From assembly GCA_019454875.1 (NCBI GenBank), contig JACFNL010000003.1, positions 1 to 64,000 of the forward strand: a stretch of DNA of 64,000 nt. Reading direction: 5' to 3'. Position numbers and translations under genes: made by a program. Within the stretch, counting starts at the first letter, position 1; every line of letters begins with the position of its first letter. Under the pieces are notes generated by a model. That model did no database searches. It was not told the DNA's origin and saw only the letters and a program-made list of their open reading frames with translations. The DNA comes from Candidatus Cloacimonadota bacterium. GTDB taxonomy: Bacteria > Muiribacteriota > UBA6191. Positions 53,156-61,052 of this stretch are shown piece after piece.

Positions 53156-54637
53156 ATGAAAATTTTTGTATTCCTCTGGTTTGGCTGTTTTAGTGTTTTA
53201 TGCTCCTCAGCCTTAAAAACTGACTATTCCGATGCCGCATCCAGGTTCTGGCAAATGGACTCCAGCGCGCAGACTCTGATGCATGACACGGTCACGCTAG
53301 TCGCAAAAATCCCGGAATCCGGACTGATACCACCAGCACTGGAACCTGAAATCACTTTGTTGATTCGCAGGTTTTATGATTTAAAAACTGAGCTCAAAAG
53401 CTTTTCATCCTCGAATTCCAGACAATTTTTACTGTCTCTGTTTCTTCCAGGGCACAATTCGGAAGAAGTCTATGCAGCAGATATCCGAGGCTTTAAGGCC
53501 GATGACTCTCAGTACCTCGAAACTCTATTTGGCTGCCTTAGTGATCTACTCGTTTATGAAGTCCTTCGTTTTTTTTATCATGTTCTTGACAACCGATCTG
53601 AACTGAAGGACAAATGGGAAGAACTTGAAATTGACAATCAGACTCACCATTTCACCCGTCTCGGAGCAGAGTGGCTTAGCAGGCAGGGGCGGGCTCGATT
53701 TGCAAAATCCCTGATTCTTTTGCAATCAAACCAGAGTACAGGCAATGCCTTAATAGCCGGTGGCGCACTCTATCTTACAGCTCTTCTTGACAGACTTGAT
53801 ACCCCTTTGGCACAGGAAACCATTAAGTCATCTTCCTTCTGGGGTCAGGTATCCACAGCCTTTCAGGAATTTTTGTTTGCTCTTAAGATTCGTAAAGGCA
53901 AATGGCTGAACTGGGCTGAATACAACCTGTCCAAACTCTTTGGCAATATTGCTGGATCCATAAACATCCAGGATTTACTGAAATCAATTCCAGAAAGCGA
54001 GCTAAAATCTGTCCATCAAAACTTAAAACCAGGAGATATTTTGGTTGAAAAAACAGCCGGTGCCATTACAGATTCCATCATTCCCGGGCACTTCGGTCAT
54101 GTAGCCATGGTGATTGGAAACATCAATCAACTGTCCGATTTGAAGTTTGCCAATGGGGACCATTTAATAAAGCATCAGGAGATTGTGAAGCTTCTTCCCC
54201 AAATTGAATCGGGAAAAACCGTTCTTGAGGCAATCCGTCCTGGCATTCGCCTGCATGATATCCGTGACTGGAAGATCACCGATTTAGCAATCCTTCGGCC
54301 AAAAAATTCAAACAATCTTGCCGAAACTATTCTCAAAGCCATTCGTTACAATAACACCAGATACGACTTTGCCTTTGATGTAAACACTTCTTCAATTGTT
54401 GTATGTTCCGAGCTTCCCTACCAGTCCTATCAGGGAATGCGCTTTCGCACTAAAAAAACAGCAGGCCGACACACCATCACTCCTGATGATATTGCCGTTA
54501 TGGCAGGCACTGAAGCATTTAGACCCTTGGAACTGATTCGGTTCTATCACAACACCAAAGAGATTTCCGAGTCCAAAATGCTGCCTCTTTACATTCGCCT
54601 TGTGGATAAAGACAGTCAGTACTGGAATTATCCTTAG
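53156..54637 (+). CDS. Secreted permuted papain-like (YiiX/YaeF, NlpC/P60-related) protein
   Basis: The 493-residue protein has a signal peptide (MKIFVFLWFGCFSVLCSS), a helical N-terminal region (about 30-285) of unknown type, and a C-terminal permuted papain fold. That fold carries LKPGDILVEKTAGAITDSIIPGHFGHVAMVIG with the catalytic His and, later, the Cys in SSIVVCSELPYQSY. Related enzymes hydrolyse amides in lipids or peptidoglycan. TAGAAA lies 6 nt before the ATG and no SD is present, so the message may be leaderless. It converges with the FGE-like gene by a 4-nt overlap. Confidence 0.8.
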   Translation: MKIFVFLWFGCFSVLCSSALKTDYSDAASRFWQMDSSAQTLMHDTVTLVAKIPESGLIPPALEPEITLLIRRFYDLKTELKSFSSSNSRQFLLSLFLPGHNSEEVYAADIRGFKADDSQYLETLFGCLSDLLVYEVLRFFYHVLDNRSELKDKWEELEIDNQTHHFTRLGAEWLSRQGRARFAKSLILLQSNQSTGNALIAGGALYLTALLDRLDTPLAQETIKSSSFWGQVSTAFQEFLFALKIRKGKWLNWAEYNLSKLFGNIAGSINIQDLLKSIPESELKSVHQNLKPGDILVEKTAGAITDSIIPGHFGHVAMVIGNINQLSDLKFANGDHLIKHQEIVKLLPQIESGKTVLEAIRPGIRLHDIRDWKITDLAILRPKNSNNLAETILKAIRYNNTRYDFAFDVNTSSIVVCSELPYQSYQGMRFRTKKTAGRHTITPDDIAVMAGTEAFRPLELIRFYHNTKEISESKMLPLYIRLVDKDSQYWNYP

Positions 54638-55446
54638 GGCAGAGACAGGGCACAGCGAAAGCCAACCCAGTCAAGAGTCAGGGTTTCACTAACCCCTCTG
54701 CGCACCGATGCCCTCTGAAAACTGCTAAAGGCTGTTTTAAAACTGCCGCCTTTGACAATCCTGTAGCCAGAGCCCGCATCCTGAAACAGATAGTCCTCTA
54801 CCCTGCGACTATCCATCTGTTCCTTCTGTAGCCGTCTTGGCAAAAGCCTGCCTGAATCATCCATCAAAGCCTCATCCAGGGTCCATTCACTAAGATTTGA
54901 TGACATTAAAGCCACAGAAAATCCCTCATTTGCCTCGGTGGCTATTACCGGTACCAGCTCAGAACTCAAAGAAGCACTAGCACGGATTCCTGTTGGAAAT
55001 ACTGTACTGCTCTTACCACGAGCCGCTGTTTCCCACTGAAGCTCCGTGGGCAAATCAGCCCCAGCCCACTGACAGTAGGATCTGGCCTGAACCCAGTTGA
55101 CATGATTCACAGGCAATTCTTCAAGCAGAGGATCAAATGAGAGATTCAAGGCCTCACAACCACCACCCATAACACAGGCCTGATACTGCCTTCGGGAAAC
55201 TTCCCTCTGATCCATCAGATACTCTTTGAGGCGAGCATAAAGTAGAGGTTTTTCCTCAGGAGGATGCAAAGGATCTTCTGAACCTACAAAATAACTGCCA
55301 ACTGGTATATGCACCATTATGGCATTGTCCTTTTCCCTTAAAACTCCATTTTCTTTTTGGGAGTACCCGGAGGGCAGATTAAGACAATTTCCTCTGTTGG
55401 CCAGAAGGGACAACAAAATCAGAGATTTTTTAAATGCACAGCGCAT
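54634..55446 (-). CDS. Secreted FGE/SUMF1-like (formylglycine-generating enzyme family) protein
   Basis: The 270-residue protein has a signal peptide (MRCAFKKSLILLSLLANRGNC) and a sulfatase-modifying-factor domain: VHIPVGSYFVGSED, MDQREVSRRQYQAC, PVNHVNWVQARSYCQWAGADLPTELQWETAARG, SNLSEWTLDE, RIVKGGSF, VGFRCALS. Family members include formylglycine-generating enzymes and many non-catalytic envelope proteins; a catalytic role here is not shown. TAGGAT lies 6 nt before the ATG and no SD is seen, so it is a candidate leaderless gene. Confidence 0.85.
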   Translation of the reverse strand: MRCAFKKSLILLSLLANRGNCLNLPSGYSQKENGVLREKDNAIMVHIPVGSYFVGSEDPLHPPEEKPLLYARLKEYLMDQREVSRRQYQACVMGGGCEALNLSFDPLLEELPVNHVNWVQARSYCQWAGADLPTELQWETAARGKSSTVFPTGIRASASLSSELVPVIATEANEGFSVALMSSNLSEWTLDEALMDDSGRLLPRRLQKEQMDSRRVEDYLFQDAGSGYRIVKGGSFKTAFSSFQRASVRRGVSETLTLDWVGFRCALSLP

Positions 55447-55499
55447 TGGGAAATCCTATCACAGCCTTCTGTTCCAACCCAAGCAGCATGGTGAGACAT

Positions 55500-55528
55500 T
55501 TGCGTTTCCGTCCAATTCAGAGTATTTT
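55500..55528 (+). promoter_or_regulatory. Promoter of the TPR-protein/gmhA pair
   Basis: TTGCGT (55500-55505), 17-nt spacer and TATTTT (55523-55528) precede a strong SD (CGGAGGA) and the ATG at 55547. Confidence 0.55.
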
Positions 55529-55546
55529 TCCATCGGAGGAAAAATT

Positions 55547-56050
55547 ATGAAAAAACTTATATTGGCTGTTCTGTTTTCAGGTACAGCGTTTTCAATAAGC
55601 CCTGAAAAACAGGCATACATCAATCTGGAAATGGCAAATTACTTCTTTCAGGGTAAAGATTTTGACAATGCCCTGAAGTATTACGGTCTTGCCGATGGCA
55701 AGGTACAACCGGAAGAACTGTCCGTACTGATCTGCCGCAATGTGGCCATGATTCACATGATTAAGGAAGCAAAACCCAAGGCTGTAACTACATTGGAAAA
55801 GTGTATCAATGATGGAAATGTTTCCCTCATGGAAAGCTCCCAGGCCTATCGTGATGTCATTAAAATGTATGCCGAAATCAAGGCTGATGAAGTTAATCCA
55901 AAAATTCAGGACGGAAAACGGCAGGCTTTTGAGGCCCAGCAAAGAGCTATGATGCAAAGAGCCCAGCCTGTGAGTCCAGCACAAAAGCCAGCTCCGACAA
56001 AAGCTCCAGCCAAGGCAGCTGAAGACTCCAAGGTAAAAATTGGTTTCTAA
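55547..56050 (+). CDS. Small secreted TPR-like protein
   Basis: The start at 55547 (MKKLILAVLFSGTAFS) has a very good SD and signal peptide, giving 167 residues; a longer frame from 55319 only crosses the divergent gene. The mature part has helix pairs of TPR type (YINLEMANYFFQGKDFDNALKYY cut into two helices) and ends in a Pro/Ala/Lys-rich tail. It probably mediates protein contacts in the periplasm. Its stop overlaps the gmhA start (TAATG). Confidence 0.75.
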   Translation: MKKLILAVLFSGTAFSISPEKQAYINLEMANYFFQGKDFDNALKYYGLADGKVQPEELSVLICRNVAMIHMIKEAKPKAVTTLEKCINDGNVSLMESSQAYRDVIKMYAEIKADEVNPKIQDGKRQAFEAQQRAMMQRAQPVSPAQKPAPTKAPAKAAEDSKVKIGF

Positions 56051-56643
56051 TGACCGAATTTTCTGCATTCAAAAGCTTTCGTGAGGCAAGAGACTGTCTT
56101 GACATGTTTCTTGCCGATCCAGGCAATGAACTTTTGATGCAAAAGGCCACAGCTCACTGTGCTGATGCACTGCGAAATGGCAATCAGATTCTTAGTTGTG
56201 GCAACGGAGGCAGCATGTGTGATGCCATGCATTTTGCCGAAGAACTGAGTGGCCGGTACAGAAAAGATCGTCCGGCCCTTCCGGCAATGGCCATCTCAGA
56301 TCCTGCCTATCTTAGCTGTGTAGCCAACGATTATGGGTACACAAATGTTTTCAGAAGATGGGTAGAAGCCTTTGGAAAAGAAGGGGATATACTCATAGCC
56401 ATCTCTACCAGTGGCAAGTCCCAGAATGTCCTGGAAGCCTGTGAAGCCGCCCGCAGTCGCAATATGAAAATCATAGGGTTAAGCGGAAAAGATGGCGGGA
56501 GTCTTATCGGTTTTGCCTCTCCATGTTTTGTGGTTCCGGGCCTTACAACTGATCGGATTCAGGAACTCCATATCAAAATTCTGCATATTATGATTGAAGG
56601 TATCGAAAGAAGTCTCTTTCCTGAGCTTTATTGTCTGAGTTGA
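56050..56643 (+). CDS. gmhA: Phosphoheptose isomerase
   Basis: The 197-residue SIS-domain protein has LSCGNGGSMCDAMHFAEELSG, RPALPAMAISD, DILIAISTSGKSQNVLEA and the catalytic-region HIKILHIMIEGIE. GmhA converts sedoheptulose 7-phosphate to D-glycero-D-manno-heptose 7-phosphate, the first step to LPS inner-core heptose. This indicates a Gram-negative envelope. It is translationally coupled to the TPR-like gene. Confidence 0.95.
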   Translation: MTEFSAFKSFREARDCLDMFLADPGNELLMQKATAHCADALRNGNQILSCGNGGSMCDAMHFAEELSGRYRKDRPALPAMAISDPAYLSCVANDYGYTNVFRRWVEAFGKEGDILIAISTSGKSQNVLEACEAARSRNMKIIGLSGKDGGSLIGFASPCFVVPGLTTDRIQELHIKILHIMIEGIERSLFPELYCLS

Positions 56644-56688
56644 GATTGTCGGCTTATTCCAGCCCTTTTTTAGAAATTTTTCTTTTGC

Positions 56689-56694
56689 TACGAT
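56689..56694 (+). promoter_or_regulatory. Candidate -10 box for a leaderless transcript
   Basis: TACGAT ends 7 nt before the ATG at 56702, with no SD between. The upstream region is T-rich without a clear -35. Confidence 0.4.
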
Positions 56695-56701
56695 TGAAGA
56701 C

Positions 56702-57913
56702 ATGGAATCTTCAATGTCGTTTCACTTTCTGGGCCAAAGCAAAAACCTGCTGCGCCCTGTCCAGGGTTCAGAAGTCCCCACAACCGTGTTGACACCAAGG
56801 TACAGTTCCAATCTTTACCCGGCCCGCATGGTTTACCGTCAGGAAGGCGAAACAGAAAACTCAAATTCCAGCATGCCCTCTCAATCCATGGATACGACGG
56901 GACAAATTCGCCGCTACAGTGAAGCTGATTTTGTGAAGGCTGTGGAAGTGATTCGCGACCTGATCAGTGCCGAGCAGAAGTTCAGTGATTATGAAGAAGC
57001 CTCTGTCTGTTACACCCTGTTTGAAATGCAGGCAGCCAGCCCCGCTCCAATTGCTGGATTTTTTGAAATGCTACGGGATGTGGATCCCAATCGTGGTCGA
57101 TCCTTCAGAAAACATCTGATTGAGCAGTTACAACTGTATTTTCCAGATAGGCCCGTCGCCAAACTTATAACCGAAGCCTTGTCCAGGGAATGGAAAGAAT
57201 CGCAAAAAAGCGGAGAAAAAAAGGAAGCCAAAGCACGGGTTGCCAATTCTGAAACCCTGGATCAACTCGTACAGTTCAACCGCAACTTCTACAAATGGAA
57301 CAATCTTTTTAGGGCCTTGAAGCGAAAGCGGGAAGGCAGTGTTGACACCAGTAAGTTTGCTGTTTTGAATAAAGTCAAAGATGCCTATTTTGGCCATGCC
57401 ATGGTCTACATGTTAAGCGGTCATGAAAGCTCAGACAGTGACTTCCGTTCAGAACTTGGAAACACCTACTACCAGTTCAAGACTGAGAACAAACCGATTT
57501 TTGACATGGTTCTGGATCCCAATGCCAACCCTATGGAACTACAGAAAGTCCTGGCATTTTTACGCTGCATCTACTTTGGACTCCTGGTTACAGAAACACT
57601 GTGTAACTATGTCAATATTCTTAAACTGGAAGGACCTTCGGCTCAAAGCCTCTGTCCCGATAAAAAGAAGTTTATCTTAGGCCACCTCAAACGCTTTCAA
57701 AAAACCGTTCTGGATGCCAATCTTACCCAGAACCCGAGCCTGTTACAGGTTATTGATGTGAATTTTACGGCTCAGGGTTTTAAGGAGCTGGTCTACAATA
57801 GAAATGACTGTATCGTAAAATACACGGAGTTCTTCCTGGACAAACGCTATCTCTTTCATTTCGGTGGAAAGACAGATAACATTACAGCTCTCAAGGTATC
57901 CAGAGAGGGCTGA
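56702..57913 (+). CDS. Soluble protein of unknown function
   Basis: The 403-residue protein has no signal peptide. A disordered Ser/Gln/Asn-rich N-terminus (about 1-70, with SNSSMPSQSMD) is followed by a largely helical body with FSDYEEASVCYTLFEMQ, DVDPNRGRSFRKHLIEQL and LGHLKRFQKTVLDANL. I recognise no family. It is followed after 3 nt by the left-handed beta-helix gene, so the two are cotranscribed. Confidence 0.72.
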   Translation: MESSMSFHFLGQSKNLLRPVQGSEVPTTVLTPRYSSNLYPARMVYRQEGETENSNSSMPSQSMDTTGQIRRYSEADFVKAVEVIRDLISAEQKFSDYEEASVCYTLFEMQAASPAPIAGFFEMLRDVDPNRGRSFRKHLIEQLQLYFPDRPVAKLITEALSREWKESQKSGEKKEAKARVANSETLDQLVQFNRNFYKWNNLFRALKRKREGSVDTSKFAVLNKVKDAYFGHAMVYMLSGHESSDSDFRSELGNTYYQFKTENKPIFDMVLDPNANPMELQKVLAFLRCIYFGLLVTETLCNYVNILKLEGPSAQSLCPDKKKFILGHLKRFQKTVLDANLTQNPSLLQVIDVNFTAQGFKELVYNRNDCIVKYTEFFLDKRYLFHFGGKTDNITALKVSREG

Positions 57914-57916
57914 ATT

Positions 57917-58594
57917 ATGCAATTGAACACATCCTGCTTTTTAGATTTGACTGATTTTTTATGGGCCGATCTATTCCAGGGCGACCCTGTGATTTATACA
58001 GTGCTTGGTAAAACCCTATCCGAGTTCTGCTCCCGCTTTCATGGAAGGGAAATTCATGGAACCGTGATGGAAGGTGCCTATCTTGAAGGAGATGGAATCT
58101 ACATAGGTAAGGGCTCCATTGTTGAGCCCACAGCCTATATTAAAGGCCCCTGTATTATTGGAGAAAATACCGAGATTCGTCACGGAGCTTACCTTCGCGG
58201 CAATGTAGTGGCCGGAAACCACTGTGTCATCGGCCATGCCACCGAAGTTAAAAATTCCATCTTTCTCAACGGAGCCAAAGCTGGACATTTTGCCTATGTA
58301 GGAGACTCAATTCTTGGAAATGATGTCAACCTTGGGGCTGGTACTAAACTGGCAAACCTCAAACTGGTGCCTGGGGGAATTGTTCTGAATCTGAATGGGG
58401 AGAGAATCGATACCGGCCTTAGAAAAATGGGGGCAGTGCTTGGTTCCCTCGTGGAGATCGGCTGCAATGCAGTAACTAGTCCAGGAACAATTCTTGCCCC
58501 TCAATCCATGGTCTTCCCTGCTATTGGTATCAAGGGTGTGTTTCTTCAAAAAACTGTGCTTCGGGAAAGCAATATGAATTTGCGTAAATCCTGA
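57917..58594 (+). CDS. Left-handed beta-helix protein (GlmU C-domain-like acyl/nucleotidyltransferase relative)
   Basis: The 225-residue protein has hexapeptide repeats of the LbH fold (YLEGDGIYIGKGSIVEPTAY in part, CIIGENTEIRHGAYLRG, VIGHATEVKNSIFLNG, AYVGDSILG) and then GAGTKLANLKL and GAVLGSLVEIGCNAVTSPGTIL, as in the C-terminal domain of GlmU-type proteins. It lacks the pyrophosphorylase domain. An acetyltransferase role is likely but the acceptor is unknown. Confidence 0.82.
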   Translation: MQLNTSCFLDLTDFLWADLFQGDPVIYTVLGKTLSEFCSRFHGREIHGTVMEGAYLEGDGIYIGKGSIVEPTAYIKGPCIIGENTEIRHGAYLRGNVVAGNHCVIGHATEVKNSIFLNGAKAGHFAYVGDSILGNDVNLGAGTKLANLKLVPGGIVLNLNGERIDTGLRKMGAVLGSLVEIGCNAVTSPGTILAPQSMVFPAIGIKGVFLQKTVLRESNMNLRKS

Positions 58595-58618
58595 GCCTTC
58601 CCGAAGTCCGAAGTTTTT

Positions 58619-59317
58619 TTATTGACCAAGAAGCCCTCTAAGCTCTTTTAACTCTTCCATCTTCTGAGCCCTGATTGTTTCTTCCATGCCTTCTGACTGA
58701 ATCAGTTCAAAACTTAAGGCCTGTAGTCTTTTTCTGCGAGCTGGGGTAAGTTCTTCGTCGGAAGGAACTTCAACCACTACCTGATTGGAAAAACTTCTGA
58801 GGTCTTCACGACGAACTTCCACATGAATTCGTCTGGAGCCATCCTGACCACTTACCTGGATCCTGGGTGCAAATGCCCACATCCCATTGACCCTTACCTC
58901 AATATCACGATAGGTAAATTTGGAAAATCCGGTGTTTCGCAAAAGCACTTCAAACACATAACGATCGGCACTAGTAGCCATAAACTGGCTCTGGTTTACT
59001 GACACATTCAGGTTGTTGACCTTTTTGGACTGTGCCCTGACCCATACTGATGGATCCGACATGCGCACCCTGACCCTGTAGTGTTTCTGATTGCTGTTCA
59101 AATAGACAGTTTCACGGCCATCCTGGTAACCGGGAGCAGAAAATTCGATTCTGGCATGAGTACCAGAAACAAAGGCTGATGCCCTGATATTGTAGATAGG
59201 CCTGAAGTTCTCATTGGTGGCATCAATAGTGAATGTGTAGCCACCGGAAGACACCATTTGAGCCGCGAGGCTGGCAACAAAGCTCATTAGAGTCAATATA
59301 ATTCTGATGATCGTCAT
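58619..59317 (-). CDS. Secreted beta-rich protein of unknown function
   Basis: The 232-residue protein has a signal peptide (MTIIRIILTLMSFVASLAAQ) and an SD (AAAGGAG). The mature part is beta-rich (YTFTIDATNENFRPIYNI, DRYVFEVLLRNTGFSKFTY) and ends in a charged helix (EETIRAQKMEELKELRGLL). It may be an envelope protein. No family is recognised. It is divergent from gapA. Confidence 0.72.
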   Translation of the reverse strand: MTIIRIILTLMSFVASLAAQMVSSGGYTFTIDATNENFRPIYNIRASAFVSGTHARIEFSAPGYQDGRETVYLNSNQKHYRVRVRMSDPSVWVRAQSKKVNNLNVSVNQSQFMATSADRYVFEVLLRNTGFSKFTYRDIEVRVNGMWAFAPRIQVSGQDGSRRIHVEVRREDLRSFSNQVVVEVPSDEELTPARRKRLQALSFELIQSEGMEETIRAQKMEELKELRGLLGQ

Positions 59318-59377
59318 AAATACTCCTTTGCGCTTATTATGCGGAAAAAACAGATACCGTCAAGAGTATTTCTGCAT

Positions 59378-59416
59378 TATAATTGCCAACCAATCATTAG
59401 TATTTAGGAGGGAGAC
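59378..59416 (+). promoter_or_regulatory. gapA -10 box and strong ribosome binding site
   Basis: A consensus TATAAT (59378-59383) precedes a leader of about 30 nt with AGGAGGGAG, an unusually strong SD, 4-5 nt from the ATG at 59420. The -35 is weak. Strong initiation fits a highly expressed glycolytic gene. Confidence 0.65.
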
Positions 59417-59419
59417 CCC

Positions 59420-60421
59420 ATGACAATCAAAGTTGCCATCAATGGATTTGGCCGCATTGGCCGCTGTTTTTTTCGCCAGGTTCACAAACTTGGGACTGAG
59501 GTTGAAATTGTCGCAATCAACGATCTGACCGACGCCAAGACCCTGGCCCACCTCCTGAAATATGACAGTGTTCACGGTCGATTTTCAGGAAATGTATCCG
59601 TGGACGGCAATGCCCTGATCGTGGACGGAAAACCAATCCGCATTACCGCCGAAAAAAATCCGGAAAATCTGGGATGGAAAGCTTTGGAAGTAGATCTGGT
59701 TGTGGAGTCTACTGGTGTATTCAAGGACAAAGCCGAAGTTTCAAGGCATATTAAGGCCGGAGCAAAAAAAGTGATCGTTTCTGCCCCACTAGCCGATCCG
59801 GATATCACCATTGTTATGGGAGTCAACGAAAAATCCTATGACAAAACCAGACATGATGTAATCTCCAATGCCAGCTGCACCACAAACTGTCTGGCACCAA
59901 TTGCTAAAGTCATTGATGCCAATCTTGGTATTGAATCTGGACTGATGACCACAATTCATTCCTATACCAATGACCAGAGAATTCTGGATTTGCCACATAG
60001 TGATTTAAGAAGGGCAAGAGCAGCTGCCTTAAATATGATCCCTACTAAAACGGGGGCCGCTAAAGCCGTAGCAGAGGTACTGCCTCAGCTCAAAGGCAAG
60101 CTGACAGGAATTGCCGTTCGGGTGCCAACTCCTAATGTTTCCGTAGTCGATGTTTGTTTTGTTACCAAAAAACAAACTTCTGCGGAGGCCGTGAACGCCA
60201 TGTTAAATGAGGCCGCACTCAAGGATTTAAAAGGAATTCTCGAGGTCTGCGATGAAGAACTGGTTTCCGGAGATTTTAATGGCTCAAGCTTTTCCTCCAG
60301 TGTCGATGCCAAAAACACCATGGTTCAAAATGGGAACCTGGTGAAGGTACTCTCCTGGTATGACAATGAAATGGGATATTCTACTAGGATTGTAGATTTG
60401 ATTCGGCACATGTTTGCATAA
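59420..60421 (+). CDS. gapA: Glyceraldehyde-3-phosphate dehydrogenase
   Basis: The 333-residue protein has the NAD-binding KVAINGFGRIGRCFFRQ, the catalytic Cys in SNASCTTNCLAP, the GAPDH signature around TTIHSYTNDQRILDLPHSDLR (shown in part), and WYDNEMGYSTRIVDLI. It oxidises glyceraldehyde 3-phosphate to 1,3-bisphosphoglycerate. It is monocistronic, with its own promoter and a hairpin after the stop. Confidence 0.97.
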   Translation: MTIKVAINGFGRIGRCFFRQVHKLGTEVEIVAINDLTDAKTLAHLLKYDSVHGRFSGNVSVDGNALIVDGKPIRITAEKNPENLGWKALEVDLVVESTGVFKDKAEVSRHIKAGAKKVIVSAPLADPDITIVMGVNEKSYDKTRHDVISNASCTTNCLAPIAKVIDANLGIESGLMTTIHSYTNDQRILDLPHSDLRRARAAALNMIPTKTGAAKAVAEVLPQLKGKLTGIAVRVPTPNVSVVDVCFVTKKQTSAEAVNAMLNEAALKDLKGILEVCDEELVSGDFNGSSFSSSVDAKNTMVQNGNLVKVLSWYDNEMGYSTRIVDLIRHMFA

Positions 60422-60431
60422 ACAGAACCGC

Positions 60432-60462
60432 GCTCACCGTCGCATCAACGGCGGCGGTGAGC
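60432..60462 (+). terminator. Hairpin after gapA
   Basis: GCTCACCG (60432-60439) pairs with CGGTGAGC (60455-60462), with two more pairs inside. The T stretch that follows (ATTGTTTCT) is weak. The last codons of the convergent gene lie in the same hairpin. Confidence 0.55.
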
Positions 60463-60981
60463 ATTGTTTCTACGACGGGGAAAGGATGGGCGATGGCCTT
60501 CAAACTCGGACTGGCCGTAGGTGTATTTTTCACCATGGTCGCTATGCTCCTGATTTTCGAGACTATGAATCTGGGCAATTCTGGAGAGGATGAATAATTT
60601 GTATTCCGGCATAATTTTTATGCTGTTTTCCCGAAACCAGGACAGACGAAGCTGGTCCTGCCCCAGTTTGCCCAATGAATCCCAGAATCGGACTTCACGA
60701 CCAAGTTCTGCCGCATGTCCTGAATAGATATTCTCAAGCCTCTCTGCATCAAGACAATATTTGTCTTCCCACCATTTTAAAAACTGTAAAATCTCACCTG
60801 ATCCAATTCTTTGCAGAACCATCAAATCACTATCTAGCTTGTCTACCCCTGGGTTTTTCTCCTGTTTCCAGCTGTAATAAAAGGGATCCTGGTGGGCCTG
60901 AGTGACTACCGGGCCATTTGCCCAGATACTTTGCATCACAACAGCCATTAATGCGGCATTTATTCCCAGTTTTGTAAACAT
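60445..60981 (-). CDS. Small secreted protein of unknown function
   Basis: The 178-residue protein has a signal peptide (MFTKLGINAALMAVVMQSIWA) and an SD (GAGGTT). The mature part is helical and charged, with HSLENQEHSDHGEKYTY and a very basic end (RRRNNAHRRR). That end is encoded by the gapA hairpin arm, so the C-terminus may be an accident of read-through. No family is recognised. Confidence 0.65.
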   Translation of the reverse strand: MFTKLGINAALMAVVMQSIWANGPVVTQAHQDPFYYSWKQEKNPGVDKLDSDLMVLQRIGSGEILQFLKWWEDKYCLDAERLENIYSGHAAELGREVRFWDSLGKLGQDQLRLSWFRENSIKIMPEYKLFILSRIAQIHSLENQEHSDHGEKYTYGQSEFEGHRPSFPRRRNNAHRRR

Positions 60982-61017
60982 CTGAACCTCTTATTATGTG
61001 AACCTTTAATCCTTCTA

Positions 61018-61046
61018 TCGACATTTACCAAAAGGCGATATACTTT
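61018..61046 (+). promoter_or_regulatory. Promoter of the adenylate cyclase gene
   Basis: TCGACA (61018-61023), 17-nt spacer, TACTTT (61041-61046), 6 nt, ATG at 61053. The geometry predicts transcription starting at the start codon, and no SD is present. Confidence 0.6.
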
Positions 61047-61052
61047 TTGGCT

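Noticed and set aside
58597-58620. Terminator after the beta-helix gene
   Set aside because: A T7 tract is present but only a 4-bp CTTC/GAAG stem precedes it, too weak to call.
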